Below the pieces are notes generated by a model. That model ran no database searches. It was given only the letters and a program-made list of their open reading frames with translations, and had not been told where the DNA came from. DNA of 64,000 nt from Microbispora hainanensis (GTDB lineage: Bacteria > Actinomycetota > Actinomycetes > Streptosporangiales > Streptosporangiaceae), in NCBI RefSeq assembly GCF_006874475.1, contig NZ_VIRM01000012.1, positions 62,001 to 126,000 on the forward strand, given 5' to 3'. Below, piece by piece: positions 36,343 to 44,956 of this stretch. The stretch's first letter is position 1. Every line of letters starts with the position of its first letter. The translations under genes and the position numbers were made by a program.

Positions 36343-37017
36343 TTGATTTCTCGTAGGAGCAGCTCGGCCTCTGGTTCGCGTGGCGCCGGTCGCCTGCTGA
36401 TGTGGTCCGCCGCGGCGGCGGTGACCTGCGCGACCCTGGGGCTCTCGGGCGCGGTCGCAGCGAATGCCACCACAACGAAGACCGCCCCCGCCACGCAGGC
36501 GGCAAGCCCGACGGGGGAGAAGCCAAAGGCCAACCTTCCCTACCCGCGCCTGGACGCTACCAACGTCGTCACGGGCTTCACCGGTGAACTCGCTGAGACA
36601 AGGACCACCGGCGTTATCGACACGCCCGTGCCCGATCTGTTCCCCAACCGCTCCAACCACTACACCGGTTCCGCCCGTAGGGGAAACGCGTGGGTCTTCG
36701 ACAGCAACAACAACCGCTGGGTCAACCTCACGCCGGTTTTCGGTAACGCCTTCCTGTATGACATCGCCCTGGCTCCGTCACCGAGCAGGCCGCTTGTCCT
36801 GACCAGCGCCACAGCCCTCGCACCCATCACTCTTCCGAACACGGGGGATCCGGCGGGTCTGCTGCGGGTCAGCGTTCGCAGGGCGGACGGCCGCATTCTG
36901 TTCACCGACTGCACCGTCTCCGTGGTGAATCCGGCGATCGCCGGCGGCCGTTCGTTCAACGAGATTCCGCTCAGCGCCACCAACTGCAGCACGGCCAGCC
37001 TGCTCCCGACTAGCTGA
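36343..37017 (+). CDS. Secreted protein of unknown family (1)
   Basis: A 224-residue exported protein. TTG 36343 is chosen from GGGGG at 36330-36334 upstream; the signal peptide is clear (Arg-rich start, LLMWSAAAAVTCATLGLSGA, cleavage near ANA). The mature part begins with a Thr/Ala/Pro linker, then a domain of about 165 residues rich in Asn, Thr, Val and Pro (NVVTGFTGELAETRTTGVID, NAWVFDSNNNRWVNL) and two Cys (DCTVSVV and NCSTAS), probably a disulfide-bonded beta-sandwich. I recognise no family. GC is lower than the surrounding genes. It precedes a second secreted protein gene by 438 bases. Confidence 0.7.
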   Translation: MISRRSSSASGSRGAGRLLMWSAAAAVTCATLGLSGAVAANATTTKTAPATQAASPTGEKPKANLPYPRLDATNVVTGFTGELAETRTTGVIDTPVPDLFPNRSNHYTGSARRGNAWVFDSNNNRWVNLTPVFGNAFLYDIALAPSPSRPLVLTSATALAPITLPNTGDPAGLLRVSVRRADGRILFTDCTVSVVNPAIAGGRSFNEIPLSATNCSTASLLPTS

Positions 37018-37455
37018 TGGAGGGTCCGGCACAGGCGAATCAGGGCGGACGTCGGTAGAGGAAGCTGCTCTCGCCGGGCTGTCCGCCCTGGTTGGCTGTA
37101 GGAAATGGTGCTCGCCACCATCTGCCGGAGTGCGGAAGGCCATCTCGGAAGCAGGTCTTCCTGGCATATAAAGCCTCGCTGTGCGCGGGCAAGGCGTGCT
37201 TTGCCCGCGCACTGACGGGATCTCCCCCCAGGCTCGAAACGAAGTGGGGCAGGGGCGCCGCTGGGAGAACGTGGCTCCTCCTGCGGGCCATGCACCCACC
37301 TTCGCCTACCCGGTTATGGGCGTGTTTTCAAGCACTCCCGAATCGGATCAAGTTCACCTGGGCAAGGCGCCAGACCTGTCCCAGCTCGGTGGCCTTGGCT
37401 TGGTCGGCCACCCCTTTTGCGCAATTTCTCTAGCCCTCTCCAGGAGACCAGTCAA
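37018..37455. other. 438-base gap with a long perfect hairpin
   Basis: No reading frame with family similarity is seen. Besides the hairpin listed separately (37181-37212), the stretch 37020-37300 has open minus-strand frames with Trp- and Phe-containing translation, which may be the trace of a mobile or dispersed element. The ribosome site CAGGAGA (37441-37447) of the next gene lies at its end. Confidence 0.5.
37181..37212. terminator. Perfect 12-base-pair hairpin between the secreted genes
   Basis: GTGCGCGGGCAA (37181-37192) and TTGCCCGCGCAC (37201-37212) are perfect arms with an 8-base loop. It is 163 bases past the first secreted gene, too far for a simple terminator; it could be an attenuator for the second gene or the structural core of a repeat element. 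Confidence 0.55.
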
Positions 37456-38412
37456 ATGAGATTCTCCAAGTTTCTGGCGTGCGCCGCATCGGGCGTTGCC
37501 GTCGCCAGTGCCGCCAGCATGACTGCAGCACATCCGGCGAACGCAAAGCTCGGTCCTTATACGGGTGACCATTGGGGTGTCATCTACCGCAATACATCGG
37601 GCGACCCCAGCGCGGTGCTGCGTGGCGGCCCATACGGCCGCACCAGCGATGCACCTGCGGCAAAGCAGCCGCCGCCCTACGGCATCGGCAGCCTAGGGCT
37701 CATCGTCGGCGGGAACACGGATCACATCCAGTTCGGCAACGAGACGGACTTCGCGAACATACCGCTCGCGGACATTGACACTCTGACGTACTGGATCTTC
37801 ACTGGAGCCGACGCCGACGTCTTCCCAACCATCAACCGTCCGAACCTCAACCTGGAGGTCGACCCCAACAGGCCGGAGACGGGAAACTACTCCAGCCTGG
37901 TCTACCTGCCCAACACCTCGGTGGCGCCGTCGGCCCCGTCGACCCCGCTCCCCAACGTGTGGCAGCAGTACGACGCCAGCGCAGAGGGCAGCCGGTGGTA
38001 CATGACCCGTCCCGGCACGCTGACCACCTGCACGCAGGCCAATCCGTGCTCGTTTGCCGAGCTCAAGGCCCTTCTGCCGGATGCGGTCATCACCTACAGC
38101 ATCGCGATCAACAAGGGCAGCAACGACGGCCCCTTCCACGGGGCGGTCGATGGCCTGCGCATCAACGACGCGGTCTATGACTTCGAGCCTCTGGGAGTCA
38201 AGACACTCTTCGATGGGACCTTGGCGAGCGCCGATGTCTCCCCGCCCTCGGAGTCGGAGCCTTCCGAGAAACCGCAGCCGAGGCTCAGGCCGAAGTCGGC
38301 CGACGCTCCCGAGTCTGGCACTGCCGTTGAGGCGGACCCGTCCCCGTCTGCGGCGCGTCTCACCGCTCGGCTCCACGCGCATGTGGGTGCCGGGCTGGCG
38401 GCCCGGCTCTAG
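37456..38412 (+). CDS. Secreted protein of unknown family (2)
   Basis: A 318-residue exported protein. ATG 37456 has CAGGAGA eight bases upstream and gives a classic signal peptide (RFSKFLACAASGVAVASAAS, cleavage near ANA). The mature domain (about 30-255) is rich in Gly, Asn, Asp, Pro and aromatic residues, has two Cys (LTTCTQANPCSF) and ends in GAVDGLRINDAVYDFEP, a closing pattern seen in laminin-G/concanavalin-like beta-sandwich domains. The last 60 residues are Pro/Ser/Glu-rich and may span the cell wall. No family could be assigned. A strong terminator follows 25 bases after the stop. Confidence 0.7.
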   Translation: MRFSKFLACAASGVAVASAASMTAAHPANAKLGPYTGDHWGVIYRNTSGDPSAVLRGGPYGRTSDAPAAKQPPPYGIGSLGLIVGGNTDHIQFGNETDFANIPLADIDTLTYWIFTGADADVFPTINRPNLNLEVDPNRPETGNYSSLVYLPNTSVAPSAPSTPLPNVWQQYDASAEGSRWYMTRPGTLTTCTQANPCSFAELKALLPDAVITYSIAINKGSNDGPFHGAVDGLRINDAVYDFEPLGVKTLFDGTLASADVSPPSESEPSEKPQPRLRPKSADAPESGTAVEADPSPSAARLTARLHAHVGAGLAARL

Positions 38413-38839
38413 GTGACCGGCGTGAGTCGGTGAGGCAACCGCGCACGTGAATCTGCGGAGAACCAGATCACGTGCGCGGTCGCGTTTAAGGTGATACCGG
38501 GTTGATGCACGACCCACTCCATGCCGGCCGGCCCAGGCCGCCGGAGCGCGCGCCGACGAGCCCCACACCAACGCGACTTCTCGGCTGTCGAGCCTCGTAT
38601 CTGCCTGCTGCGGATGTGGCACGTCTGTTTCTCCCCGATGTACCCCCACGCGTGCCTCATGGGCGAGGTCACTGTGCCGATCGCACTAAGGACTCCTGTG
38701 GCCGGGACCACACCTGGTAATTCCGGCCGGGCTGCGCGTGCTCGGCGCGTTCTGTCGGTCTGGCGGGCTAGTCTGAATCCACTGTGAGGGAGCGAACCGA
38801 TAGAGACACCAGTGTTCCGATGAGTTCGGGGAGGCGTCG
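38413..38839. other. 427-base gap ahead of the helicase gene
   Basis: After the terminator (38438-38480) I see no convincing gene on either strand. TAGTCT at 38769-38774 could be the -10 of the helicase promoter, 65 bases before its start, but no well-spaced -35 is visible. The composition is intermediate between the AT-rich island and the core. Confidence 0.5.
38438..38480 (+). terminator. Strong terminator after secreted protein 2
   Basis: ACCGCGCACGTGA (38438-38450) pairs perfectly with TCACGTGCGCGGT (38468-38480); the stem continues as TCTG/CAGA past one bulged base around an 8-base loop. It starts 25 bases after the gene's stop and is followed by a short T run. Confidence 0.85.
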
Positions 38840-40594
38840 TTGAGCGTTTCGGCCGCGTCCCACCTCTCCCCGTCCTACCCCGACAGAGCCGCCTGGGGCA
38901 CCGCCCCCAAGCTGCGCGCATGGCAGCAGCAGGCCTACGATCTCTACTTCAGCCGCGAGCCGCGCGACTTCCTGACCGTCGCCACCCCCGGCGCGGGCAA
39001 GACGACGTACGCGCTGCGGATCGCCAGCGAGCTGCTCAGCCGCGGGATCGTGCGCGCCATCACGATCGTCACCCCCACCGAGCACCTCAAGCGGCAGTGG
39101 GCCGACGCTGCGGCCCGGGTCGGGATCAGCATCGACCCCGAGTTCAAGAACAGCCAGGGCGCCACCTCGCGCGACTACATCGGAGTCGCGGTCACCTACG
39201 CGCAGATCGCCATGCACCCGGCGCTGCACCGGGCCCGCACCGAGGCGCGCAAGACGCTGGTGATCTTCGACGAGATCCACCACGCCGGCGACGCGAAGTC
39301 GTGGGGCGACGGCATCCGTGAGGCGTTCGAGCCCGCGACCAGGCGACTCGGGCTGACCGGCACACCGTTCCGGTCCGACGACAGCCCGATCCCGTTCGTC
39401 ACCTACGTCGAGGACGGCGAGGGGGCGATGCGGAGCGTCTCCGACTACTCCTACGGGTACGGCCCGGCCCTGGCCGACGGCGTCGTCCGGCCGGTCATCT
39501 TCCTCGCGTACTCGGGAGAGATGAAGTGGCGGACGCGGGCGGGCGACGAGATCGCCGCCACGCTGGGCACGCCGCTGACCAAGGACCAGCTCTCGCAGGC
39601 GTGGCGGGCCGCCCTCGACCCGAAGGGCGACTGGATCCGCCAGGTCATCCACGCGGCCGACCGGCGCCTCACCGAGGTGCGACGGGGCGTGCCCGACGCG
39701 GGCGGCCTGGTCATCGCCTCCGATCACGAGGCGGCCCGCGCCTACGCCCGGCACATCCGGGCGGTGACCGGCGAGGGCGCCGAGGTCGTGCTCTCCGACG
39801 ACCCGGGCGCGTCCAAGAAGATCAAGGATTTCGGCGCCTCCGACCGGCGCTGGCTGGTCGCGGTCCGGATGGTCTCCGAGGGTGTCGACATTCCCCGGCT
39901 GTGCGTCGGGGTCTACGCCACGAGCACCTCGACCCCGCTGTTCTTCGCCCAGGCCGTCGGGCGTTTCGTCCGCGCCCGAAAGCGCGGCGAGACCGCGTCG
40001 GTCTTCCTGCCCTCGGTGCCCGTCCTCATGGGCCTCGCTGGCGAGATGGAGGAAGAGCGCGACCACGTGCTGGGCCGCCGCCGCGACGAGGACGGCCTCG
40101 ACGACCTCCTGCTCGAACAGGCCCAGCAGGAGAAGAAGCAGCCCGACGCGCTCGGCGACGAGCTACCCTTCCAGACGCTGGAGGCGTCCGCGACCTTCGA
40201 CCGGGTGCTGTTCGACGGCGGCGAGTTCGGCACCGCCGCCGCGCCCGGCTCCCCGGAGGAGGAGGACTTCATCGGCCTGCCCGGCCTGCTGGAGCCCGAC
40301 CAGGTGGCCTCACTGCTGCGCAAGCGCCAGGCCGACCAGCAGGCGGCCAAGCGCAAGACCAAGAAGAGCGAGGAGCAGGCCCCCGCCCTCGCGCCGCACG
40401 AGCAGCTCGCCGAGCTCCGCAAGGAGCTGAACGGCCTGGTGGGCGCGTGGAACCACCGCACCGGTCAGCCGCACGGCGTCATCCACGCCGAGCTGCGCCG
40501 CGCCTGCGGGGGCCCCGCCATCGCCCAGGCCACCGCCGAACAGGTCCGCGAGCGCATCGCGATGATCCGCAAGTGGGCCACCCAGCGCAAGTGA
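38840..40594 (+). CDS. DEAH-box helicase-like ATPase (superfamily 2)
   Basis: A 584-residue cytoplasmic helicase-like protein conserved in actinobacteria. Motifs: Q-like AWQQQAYDLYF, Walker A TPGAGKTT, motif II DEIHH (DExH), motif III-like LTGTPFRSD, motif V region RWLVAVRMVSEGVDIPRL and motif VI QAVGRFVRARK. A C-terminal Lys/Gln-rich coiled tail (about 490-584) follows. TTG 38840 is used because GGGGAGG lies at 38828-38834. The architecture resembles type III restriction/DNA-repair helicases, but no nuclease or methylase is nearby, so a general repair or nucleic-acid remodelling role is the best guess. Confidence 0.9.
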   Translation: MSVSAASHLSPSYPDRAAWGTAPKLRAWQQQAYDLYFSREPRDFLTVATPGAGKTTYALRIASELLSRGIVRAITIVTPTEHLKRQWADAAARVGISIDPEFKNSQGATSRDYIGVAVTYAQIAMHPALHRARTEARKTLVIFDEIHHAGDAKSWGDGIREAFEPATRRLGLTGTPFRSDDSPIPFVTYVEDGEGAMRSVSDYSYGYGPALADGVVRPVIFLAYSGEMKWRTRAGDEIAATLGTPLTKDQLSQAWRAALDPKGDWIRQVIHAADRRLTEVRRGVPDAGGLVIASDHEAARAYARHIRAVTGEGAEVVLSDDPGASKKIKDFGASDRRWLVAVRMVSEGVDIPRLCVGVYATSTSTPLFFAQAVGRFVRARKRGETASVFLPSVPVLMGLAGEMEEERDHVLGRRRDEDGLDDLLLEQAQQEKKQPDALGDELPFQTLEASATFDRVLFDGGEFGTAAAPGSPEEEDFIGLPGLLEPDQVASLLRKRQADQQAAKRKTKKSEEQAPALAPHEQLAELRKELNGLVGAWNHRTGQPHGVIHAELRRACGGPAIAQATAEQVRERIAMIRKWATQRK

Positions 40595-40932
40595 CCTCGC
40601 GGTCATTCCATCGGGGCCGTACGGCTACGCGCGTGGTCCAGCGCGCCGGACCGGGCGACGCGTCGCGCCTCTGGTCGCCGTCGAGCACGACCTGCGGCTC
40701 GTGCACGCGCGCCTCCGGCGGCAGCAGCCAGAGTGCGCCGAAGAGTCGTTCGGTGTCTGCTGACGGCCTGCCGCCCGACGGGTGACGGACCGCGGCTCGC
40801 CGGTCCCTTGCGGGGCGGCGAACCGCGGTGTCGTCGCGCCGGCTACCCGGGGCGGGCCAGGAGGACCTGCGGCAAGCCGTTCCGGGCACTGCCTGGGCCC
40901 CTCCCCGGGCTCCGGATTCCGGGCCGGGTCGA
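40595..40932. other. 338-base gap between helicase and coiled-coil genes
   Basis: No gene supported. On the minus strand about 40640-40760 one frame reads GALWLLPPEARVHEPQVVL, which looks protein-like, but it has no start or ribosome site and may be a decayed gene. Otherwise nothing is seen. Confidence 0.4.
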
Positions 40933-41694
40933 TCAGGCGGACGCCTCCGCTCCGCCGTCCTCGGCATCCTCCACGCGCCGGGGGGCCGGTCGGTCGGCGA
41001 GGTTTCTCATCCGGATCTGGGCGTACACATCTTCCAGCCGGGTCAGGACCGAGGTGAACATCGTCTTGTTCATGTCGGTCATCCTGCGGAGGTGGTCGGC
41101 CATGCCGTCGACCTGTTCCGTCAGTGTGGTCACCTGGCCGCTCATCGCGTCGACCCGGGTGGTGAGGCCGTCGACGCGGCCGGTCAGGGCCTCGACCTGA
41201 TCGGTGAGCCCGTCGACACGAGCGGTGAGCACGTTCACCTGCCCGGTGAGGGTGTCGACGCGGTTGGTGAGTGTGTCCACGCGTGTGGTGAGGCCGTCCA
41301 CTCGGCCGGTCAGGACCTCGACGTGTCCTCTGAGGGTCTCGACCTCCCCGGTGAGGGTGTCCACCCGGCCGGTCAACGTGTCCACCTGGCCGGTCAGGGT
41401 GTCGACCCGATTGCTGAGTTCGTCGATGCGCCCGTCCAGGCGCGCGATCTCGTGATCCACGCGGTCGAACCGGCGACTGGCGGCGGCCATCTGGCTTTTG
41501 AGGACGCCGATGTCCGTTCTCGTCCGCTCGCCCATCTGCTCGACCCGGGTGAGCCGCTCGCCCACCGCGTCGATCTTGACCCAGACCATCTGCTGGGAGT
41601 CATAGGCGCGTATCGTCGCCTCCAGGCGATTGTTCTTGCCGAGACTGACCATTTCCTGCTCCAGGAGATCGACGCGTTCCTCGAGCGTCAACAT
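40933..41694 (-). CDS. Heptad-repeat coiled-coil protein, unknown function
   Basis: A 253-residue protein without signal peptide or membrane helix. After an N-terminal helix (LTLEERVDLLEQEMVSLGKN) and a linker, residues about 85-210 are some seventeen almost perfect heptads of the form VDTLTGR/VDGLTTR, with Val at a and Leu at d; this Val/Leu pattern with polar Thr favours a parallel trimer or dimer. ATG 41694 follows GGAGGACATGC, a good ribosome site. The C-terminal end is charged. It could be a scaffold, tether or partner protein; no family is recognised. It faces the helicase gene convergently. Confidence 0.8.
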   Translation of the reverse strand: MLTLEERVDLLEQEMVSLGKNNRLEATIRAYDSQQMVWVKIDAVGERLTRVEQMGERTRTDIGVLKSQMAAASRRFDRVDHEIARLDGRIDELSNRVDTLTGQVDTLTGRVDTLTGEVETLRGHVEVLTGRVDGLTTRVDTLTNRVDTLTGQVNVLTARVDGLTDQVEALTGRVDGLTTRVDAMSGQVTTLTEQVDGMADHLRRMTDMNKTMFTSVLTRLEDVYAQIRMRNLADRPAPRRVEDAEDGGAEASA

Positions 41695-41958
41695 GCATGT
41701 CCTCCGATGCTGCTCGCAGCGTAGCCGGGGCTTCGCCGGGGGGAAACAAGAGCGCTGTGCGTGCGCGGAGGTAATTGCTATCAGCTCGAAGGCTGCCGGA
41801 ATGGGAATGTTCGCGGCGGATTTTGCGCGGGTCCGTCGGTGGGGTGAGGATTTTTCGCTAGCGGTGTGACGAATATTCACCCGGCTCCGCGTGTTCTACG
41901 CGTCGTGTCCTCATTTCTCGCGATTTATGAACGGCTCGTCTTCGCCCTCGCGGCGACG

Positions 41959-42636
41959 CTATGAGGTGCGGGAGCGCAGCGGGATCTTGTCGCCGGTGTG
42001 GCCGTTGATCGCCACGTAACGCCGGTGGTGCCGGGTGACCGAGCCGAGCCGGAGGCTGAGGGAGGCCATGCCCTGCTCAACGCGTACGGGGACGTTGTGC
42101 GCTCCCTCGTGCCGCCGCGCGTCGCCGCCCTCCTGCACCCAGATGCGCAGCCGGCGCCCGGCCTGGTGGACGGCCACCGTCGCGGTGTCGCACTGCGCGG
42201 GCGATGCGGGCCAGAACACCGTGAGGCCGTGCAGGGTCCTGCCGTGGAACGACAGCCGCACGGCCTGGGGGTCGGGGACGCGGGAGTCGCAGGCGGGCGG
42301 GGCGCCGGGTGCCGGGGACGGTGTCGCGGCCGCCGCCACACCGGGGGACGGCGTGGGCCCAGCGTCCGCCGGTCGGCTCGCGTCGGCGCGCGGGTCGCGT
42401 ACGGCGACCGTCTGGGCGGGGACCCGGGCGGGCTCCTGGGCGAATCCCACGGTCATCGTGACCGTCTGCAGGGCCGCCAGTGTCAGCGCGCCCGTGACGC
42501 GGAGCACGCCCTTGTGGCCGCGGCCGAAGAGCAGCCAGATGCAGACCGGGGTCAGGACGAGCCAGCTGAGGCCGAGCAGGAACGCGAACATCGGGGCCGC
42601 CAATCCACGAAGGGGTCGTCGCTCTAGGTAATACAC
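41959..42636 (-). CDS. Small membrane protein with outer Cys-containing domain, unknown
   Basis: A 225-residue protein. Two hydrophobic segments near the N-terminus (MFAFLLGLSWLVLTPVCIWL, then RVTGALTLAALQTVTMTVG) are followed by a Pro/Ala/Thr linker and a 110-residue beta-rich domain with two Cys (PPACDSRVPD and AQCDTATVAV) and the end VAINGHTGDKIPLRSRTS. GTG 42636 is read as start with a weak ribosome site; ATG 42591 is an alternative. I know no function. A 264-base AT-richer gap separates it from the coiled-coil gene. Confidence 0.68.
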   Translation of the reverse strand: MYYLERRPLRGLAAPMFAFLLGLSWLVLTPVCIWLLFGRGHKGVLRVTGALTLAALQTVTMTVGFAQEPARVPAQTVAVRDPRADASRPADAGPTPSPGVAAAATPSPAPGAPPACDSRVPDPQAVRLSFHGRTLHGLTVFWPASPAQCDTATVAVHQAGRRLRIWVQEGGDARRHEGAHNVPVRVEQGMASLSLRLGSVTRHHRRYVAINGHTGDKIPLRSRTS

Positions 42637-42708
42637 CCGTGACGCTTCGTGGTGAAGCCATTGATGTCCTGCGCGTGTCCCGGCTGCACGGCTCGTCGGT
42701 GTCGCGGA

Positions 42709-43281
42709 TCAGGAACGGAGGACGGGCTCCCCGACGAGCTCGACCCCGGCCTCGGCGAGGCGGGCGAGCGCCTCCTCGGTCGTCTCCCGGGCCACGCCCG
42801 CCGTCAGGTCCAGCAGGACCCGTACGGCGAAGCCTTCGGCCGCCGCGTCGAGGGCGGTGGCCCGGACGCAGTGATCGGTGGCGATGCCGACGATGTCGAC
42901 GGCCTCCACGCCGCGCTCGCGCAGCCACTGGGCCAGGCCCACGCCGTCGGCGTTGGCGCCCTCGAACCCGCTGTAGGCCGCCTGCCGCTCGCCCTTGCTG
43001 AAGACCTCCTCGACCTTCGAGGTGTCGAAGGCCGGGTGGAAGTCCGCGCCGGGGGTGCCGGCCACGCAGTGCGGCGGCCACGAGTTGACGAAGTCGGGCT
43101 CGGCCGAGAAATGGGGGCCGGGATCGACGTGGTAGTCGCGGGTGGCGACCACGTGGTCGTACGGGTGCTCCTGTATGTGGCGGCTGATCGCGGCGGCCAC
43201 CTCGGCGCCGCCGCCGACCGGCAGGCTGCCGCCCTCGCAGAAGTCGTTCTGCACGTCCACGACGATGAGCGCGGTCTTCAT
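42709..43281 (-). CDS. pncA: Nicotinamidase/pyrazinamidase
   Basis: Hydrolyses nicotinamide to nicotinate and ammonia in NAD salvage. The 190-residue protein has the catalytic triad Asp9, Lys96 (FSKGE) and Cys138 (TDHCVRAT) and metal ligands Asp49, His51, His57 and His71, the same numbering as M. tuberculosis PncA for the metal set. ATG 43281. It lies 64 bases downstream of the nicotinate phosphoribosyltransferase gene on the same strand, so the two salvage steps are probably co-expressed. Confidence 0.96.
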   Translation of the reverse strand: MKTALIVVDVQNDFCEGGSLPVGGGAEVAAAISRHIQEHPYDHVVATRDYHVDPGPHFSAEPDFVNSWPPHCVAGTPGADFHPAFDTSKVEEVFSKGERQAAYSGFEGANADGVGLAQWLRERGVEAVDIVGIATDHCVRATALDAAAEGFAVRVLLDLTAGVARETTEEALARLAEAGVELVGEPVLRS

Positions 43282-43345
43282 CGGGTCACCTCACAGTGGC
43301 GATCACGGAGGACCGGCGTCGTCCTCATGCGCCGGTCCCCCGCGA

Positions 43346-44629
43346 TCACTTGAAGATAGTAGGGACTGCGGGGTCTCCGGGGGAGAGGCTGCGCGCTTCC
43401 AGTGGCAACTCGGACAAAGTCGCCCGGTGGCGGTCGCGGGCGGCCGCCAGGGGTTCGCGGCCGACGATCTTGCCGTCCCGCACGAGTTCGGCCAGCAGGG
43501 GGCGGTCGTCCGTCTCCACCGGCTCGCGGGTGACGATCTCGGCGGTCGCGGTGCCGCCGACGGTCCTGCGGTAGGCCCACTTGCGCCCGCCGATGCTCGG
43601 CTTGCCGACGGACGCCTTGGCGACCGGCTGGAGCCGGCCCGCGCGGTCTTCCCGGGCGACGAGCTTGTAGACGAGGCTCGCCGTCGGATGGCCGGAACCC
43701 GTGGACAGGGCGGTGCCGACGCCGTAGGCGTCCACGGGCGCCGCGGCCAGCGCCGCGATCGCGAACTCGTCCAGGTCGCTGGTGACGACGATCCGCGTGC
43801 GGGTCGCGCCCAGCTCGTCGAGCAGGCGGCGCACCTCCACCGCCACCGCCGCGAGATCGCCGGAGTCGATGCGCACCGCGCCGAGATCGGGCCCGGCCAG
43901 CTTCACCGCGGTTCGTACGGCCTTCGCCACGTCGTAGGTGTCCACCAGCAGGGTGGTGCCGACCCCGAGGGAGTCGAGCTGGGCACGGAAGGCCTCCTCC
44001 TCCGAGTCGTGGAGAAGGGTGAACGCGTGGGCGGCGGTGCCGGCGGTCGGCACGCCGTACAGGTGGCCGGCCATGAGGTTGGAGGTGGAGGCGAAGCCGC
44101 ACAGGTAGGCGGCCCTTGCGGCGGCGACCGCGGCGTACTCGTGGGTGCGGCGCGAGCCCATCTCGATGAGCGGCCGGTCGCCGGCCGCCTGGGCCATCCG
44201 CGAGGCCGCCGCCGCGATCGCGCAGTCGTGGTTGAGGATCGACAGGGCCACGGTCTCCAGCAGCACGGCCTCGGCGAACGTCCCCTCCACGACCATGATC
44301 GGAGAGCCGGGGAAGAACGCCTCGCCCTCGCGATAGCCGTACACGTCGCCGGAGAAGCGGTAGCCGGCGAGGAACTCTCCGGTGGGCTCGTTCACGATCC
44401 CGGCGGAGCACAGGAACTCGATGTCCCGCTCCTCGAAGCGGAAGGCCTCGAGCGCGTCGAGGAACCGCCCGGTGCCGGCCACCACCCCGTAGCGCCGTCC
44501 TCCGGGCAGCCGCCGGGCGAACACCTCGAAGACCGCCCGCCGATGTGCCGCACCGCTGGCGAGTGCGGCCTGGAGCATCGTCAGTTCGTAGCGGTCGGTC
44601 AGCAGGGCCGTGCCCGTGGTCGTGCGCAC
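43346..44629 (-). CDS. pncB: Nicotinate phosphoribosyltransferase
   Basis: Converts nicotinate and PRPP to nicotinate mononucleotide, the committed step of the salvage route fed by PncA. The 427-residue protein shows [13 protein letters not shown] at the start, the [19 protein letters not shown] region, the phosphosite helices [14 protein letters not shown] with the active His, and [23 protein letters not shown] 44629 is the start that gives the normal N-terminus. It is divergent from clpS with a 39-base gap, the same arrangement as Rv1330c/Rv1331. Confidence 0.96.
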   Translation of the reverse strand: MRTTTGTALLTDRYELTMLQAALASGAAHRRAVFEVFARRLPGGRRYGVVAGTGRFLDALEAFRFEERDIEFLCSAGIVNEPTGEFLAGYRFSGDVYGYREGEAFFPGSPIMVVEGTFAEAVLLETVALSILNHDCAIAAAASRMAQAAGDRPLIEMGSRRTHEYAAVAAARAAYLCGFASTSNLMAGHLYGVPTAGTAAHAFTLLHDSEEEAFRAQLDSLGVGTTLLVDTYDVAKAVRTAVKLAGPDLGAVRIDSGDLAAVAVEVRRLLDELGATRTRIVVTSDLDEFAIAALAAAPVDAYGVGTALSTGSGHPTASLVYKLVAREDRAGRLQPVAKASVGKPSIGGRKWAYRRTVGGTATAEIVTREPVETDDRPLLAELVRDGKIVGREPLAAARDRHRATLSELPLEARSLSPGDPAVPTIFK

Positions 44630-44668
44630 GTGTCGAAGACTACGACGGTCGTGGTGCAGGATGGGTAC

Positions 44669-44956
44669 GTGGGTAGCACAGCTCCAACCGAGGTCGAGCG
44701 TCCGTCGTCGGACGTGCGTCCCGATCTGCCGTGGCTCACGATCGTGTGGAACGACCCGGTCAACCTGATGTCGTACGTCACGTACGTCTTCCAGACCGTG
44801 TTCGGCTATCCCCGGCAGAAGGCCGAGAAGCTGATGATGGACGTCCACCACAAGGGCAAGGCCGTCGTCGCCAGCGGCACCCGGGAGGAGATGGAGCGGG
44901 ACGTGCAGATCCTCCATTCCTACGGGCTGTGGGCGACCGTCCAGCAGGACAGGTGA
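44669..44956 (+). CDS. clpS: ClpS adaptor of the ClpAP/ClpCP protease
   Basis: Delivers N-degron substrates to the Clp ATPase. The 95-residue protein has the ClpS core: [20 protein letters not shown] (WNDP binds the N-end residue pocket with the Asn-Asp pair), [20 protein letters not shown] and [23 protein letters not shown] 44669 follows AGGATGGG. Its TGA overlaps the next gene's ATG (44954-44958), so DUF2017 is translationally coupled. Confidence 0.95.
   Translation: MGSTAPTEVERPSSDVRPDLPWLTIVWNDPVNLMSYVTYVFQTVFGYPRQKAEKLMMDVHHKGKAVVASGTREEMERDVQILHSYGLWATVQQDR

Noticed and set aside
38481-38800. Possible small genes in the gap ahead of the helicase
   Set aside because: Frames on both strands lack ribosome sites and any recognisable motif.
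33407-40594. An anti-phage defence island around the DEAH helicase
   Set aside because: No nuclease, methylase, reverse transcriptase or other known defence partner is present; the neighbours are exported proteins and core genes.
40479-40967. Minus-strand frame with protein-like segment GALWLLPPEARVHEPQVVL
   Set aside because: It overlaps the helicase 3' end, has no start with a ribosome site and matches no family; at most a decayed gene.
41160-41410. Dense direct repeats suggesting a non-coding array
   Set aside because: The repeat period is in frame with the heptads of the coiled-coil gene, so the repeats are explained by the protein.
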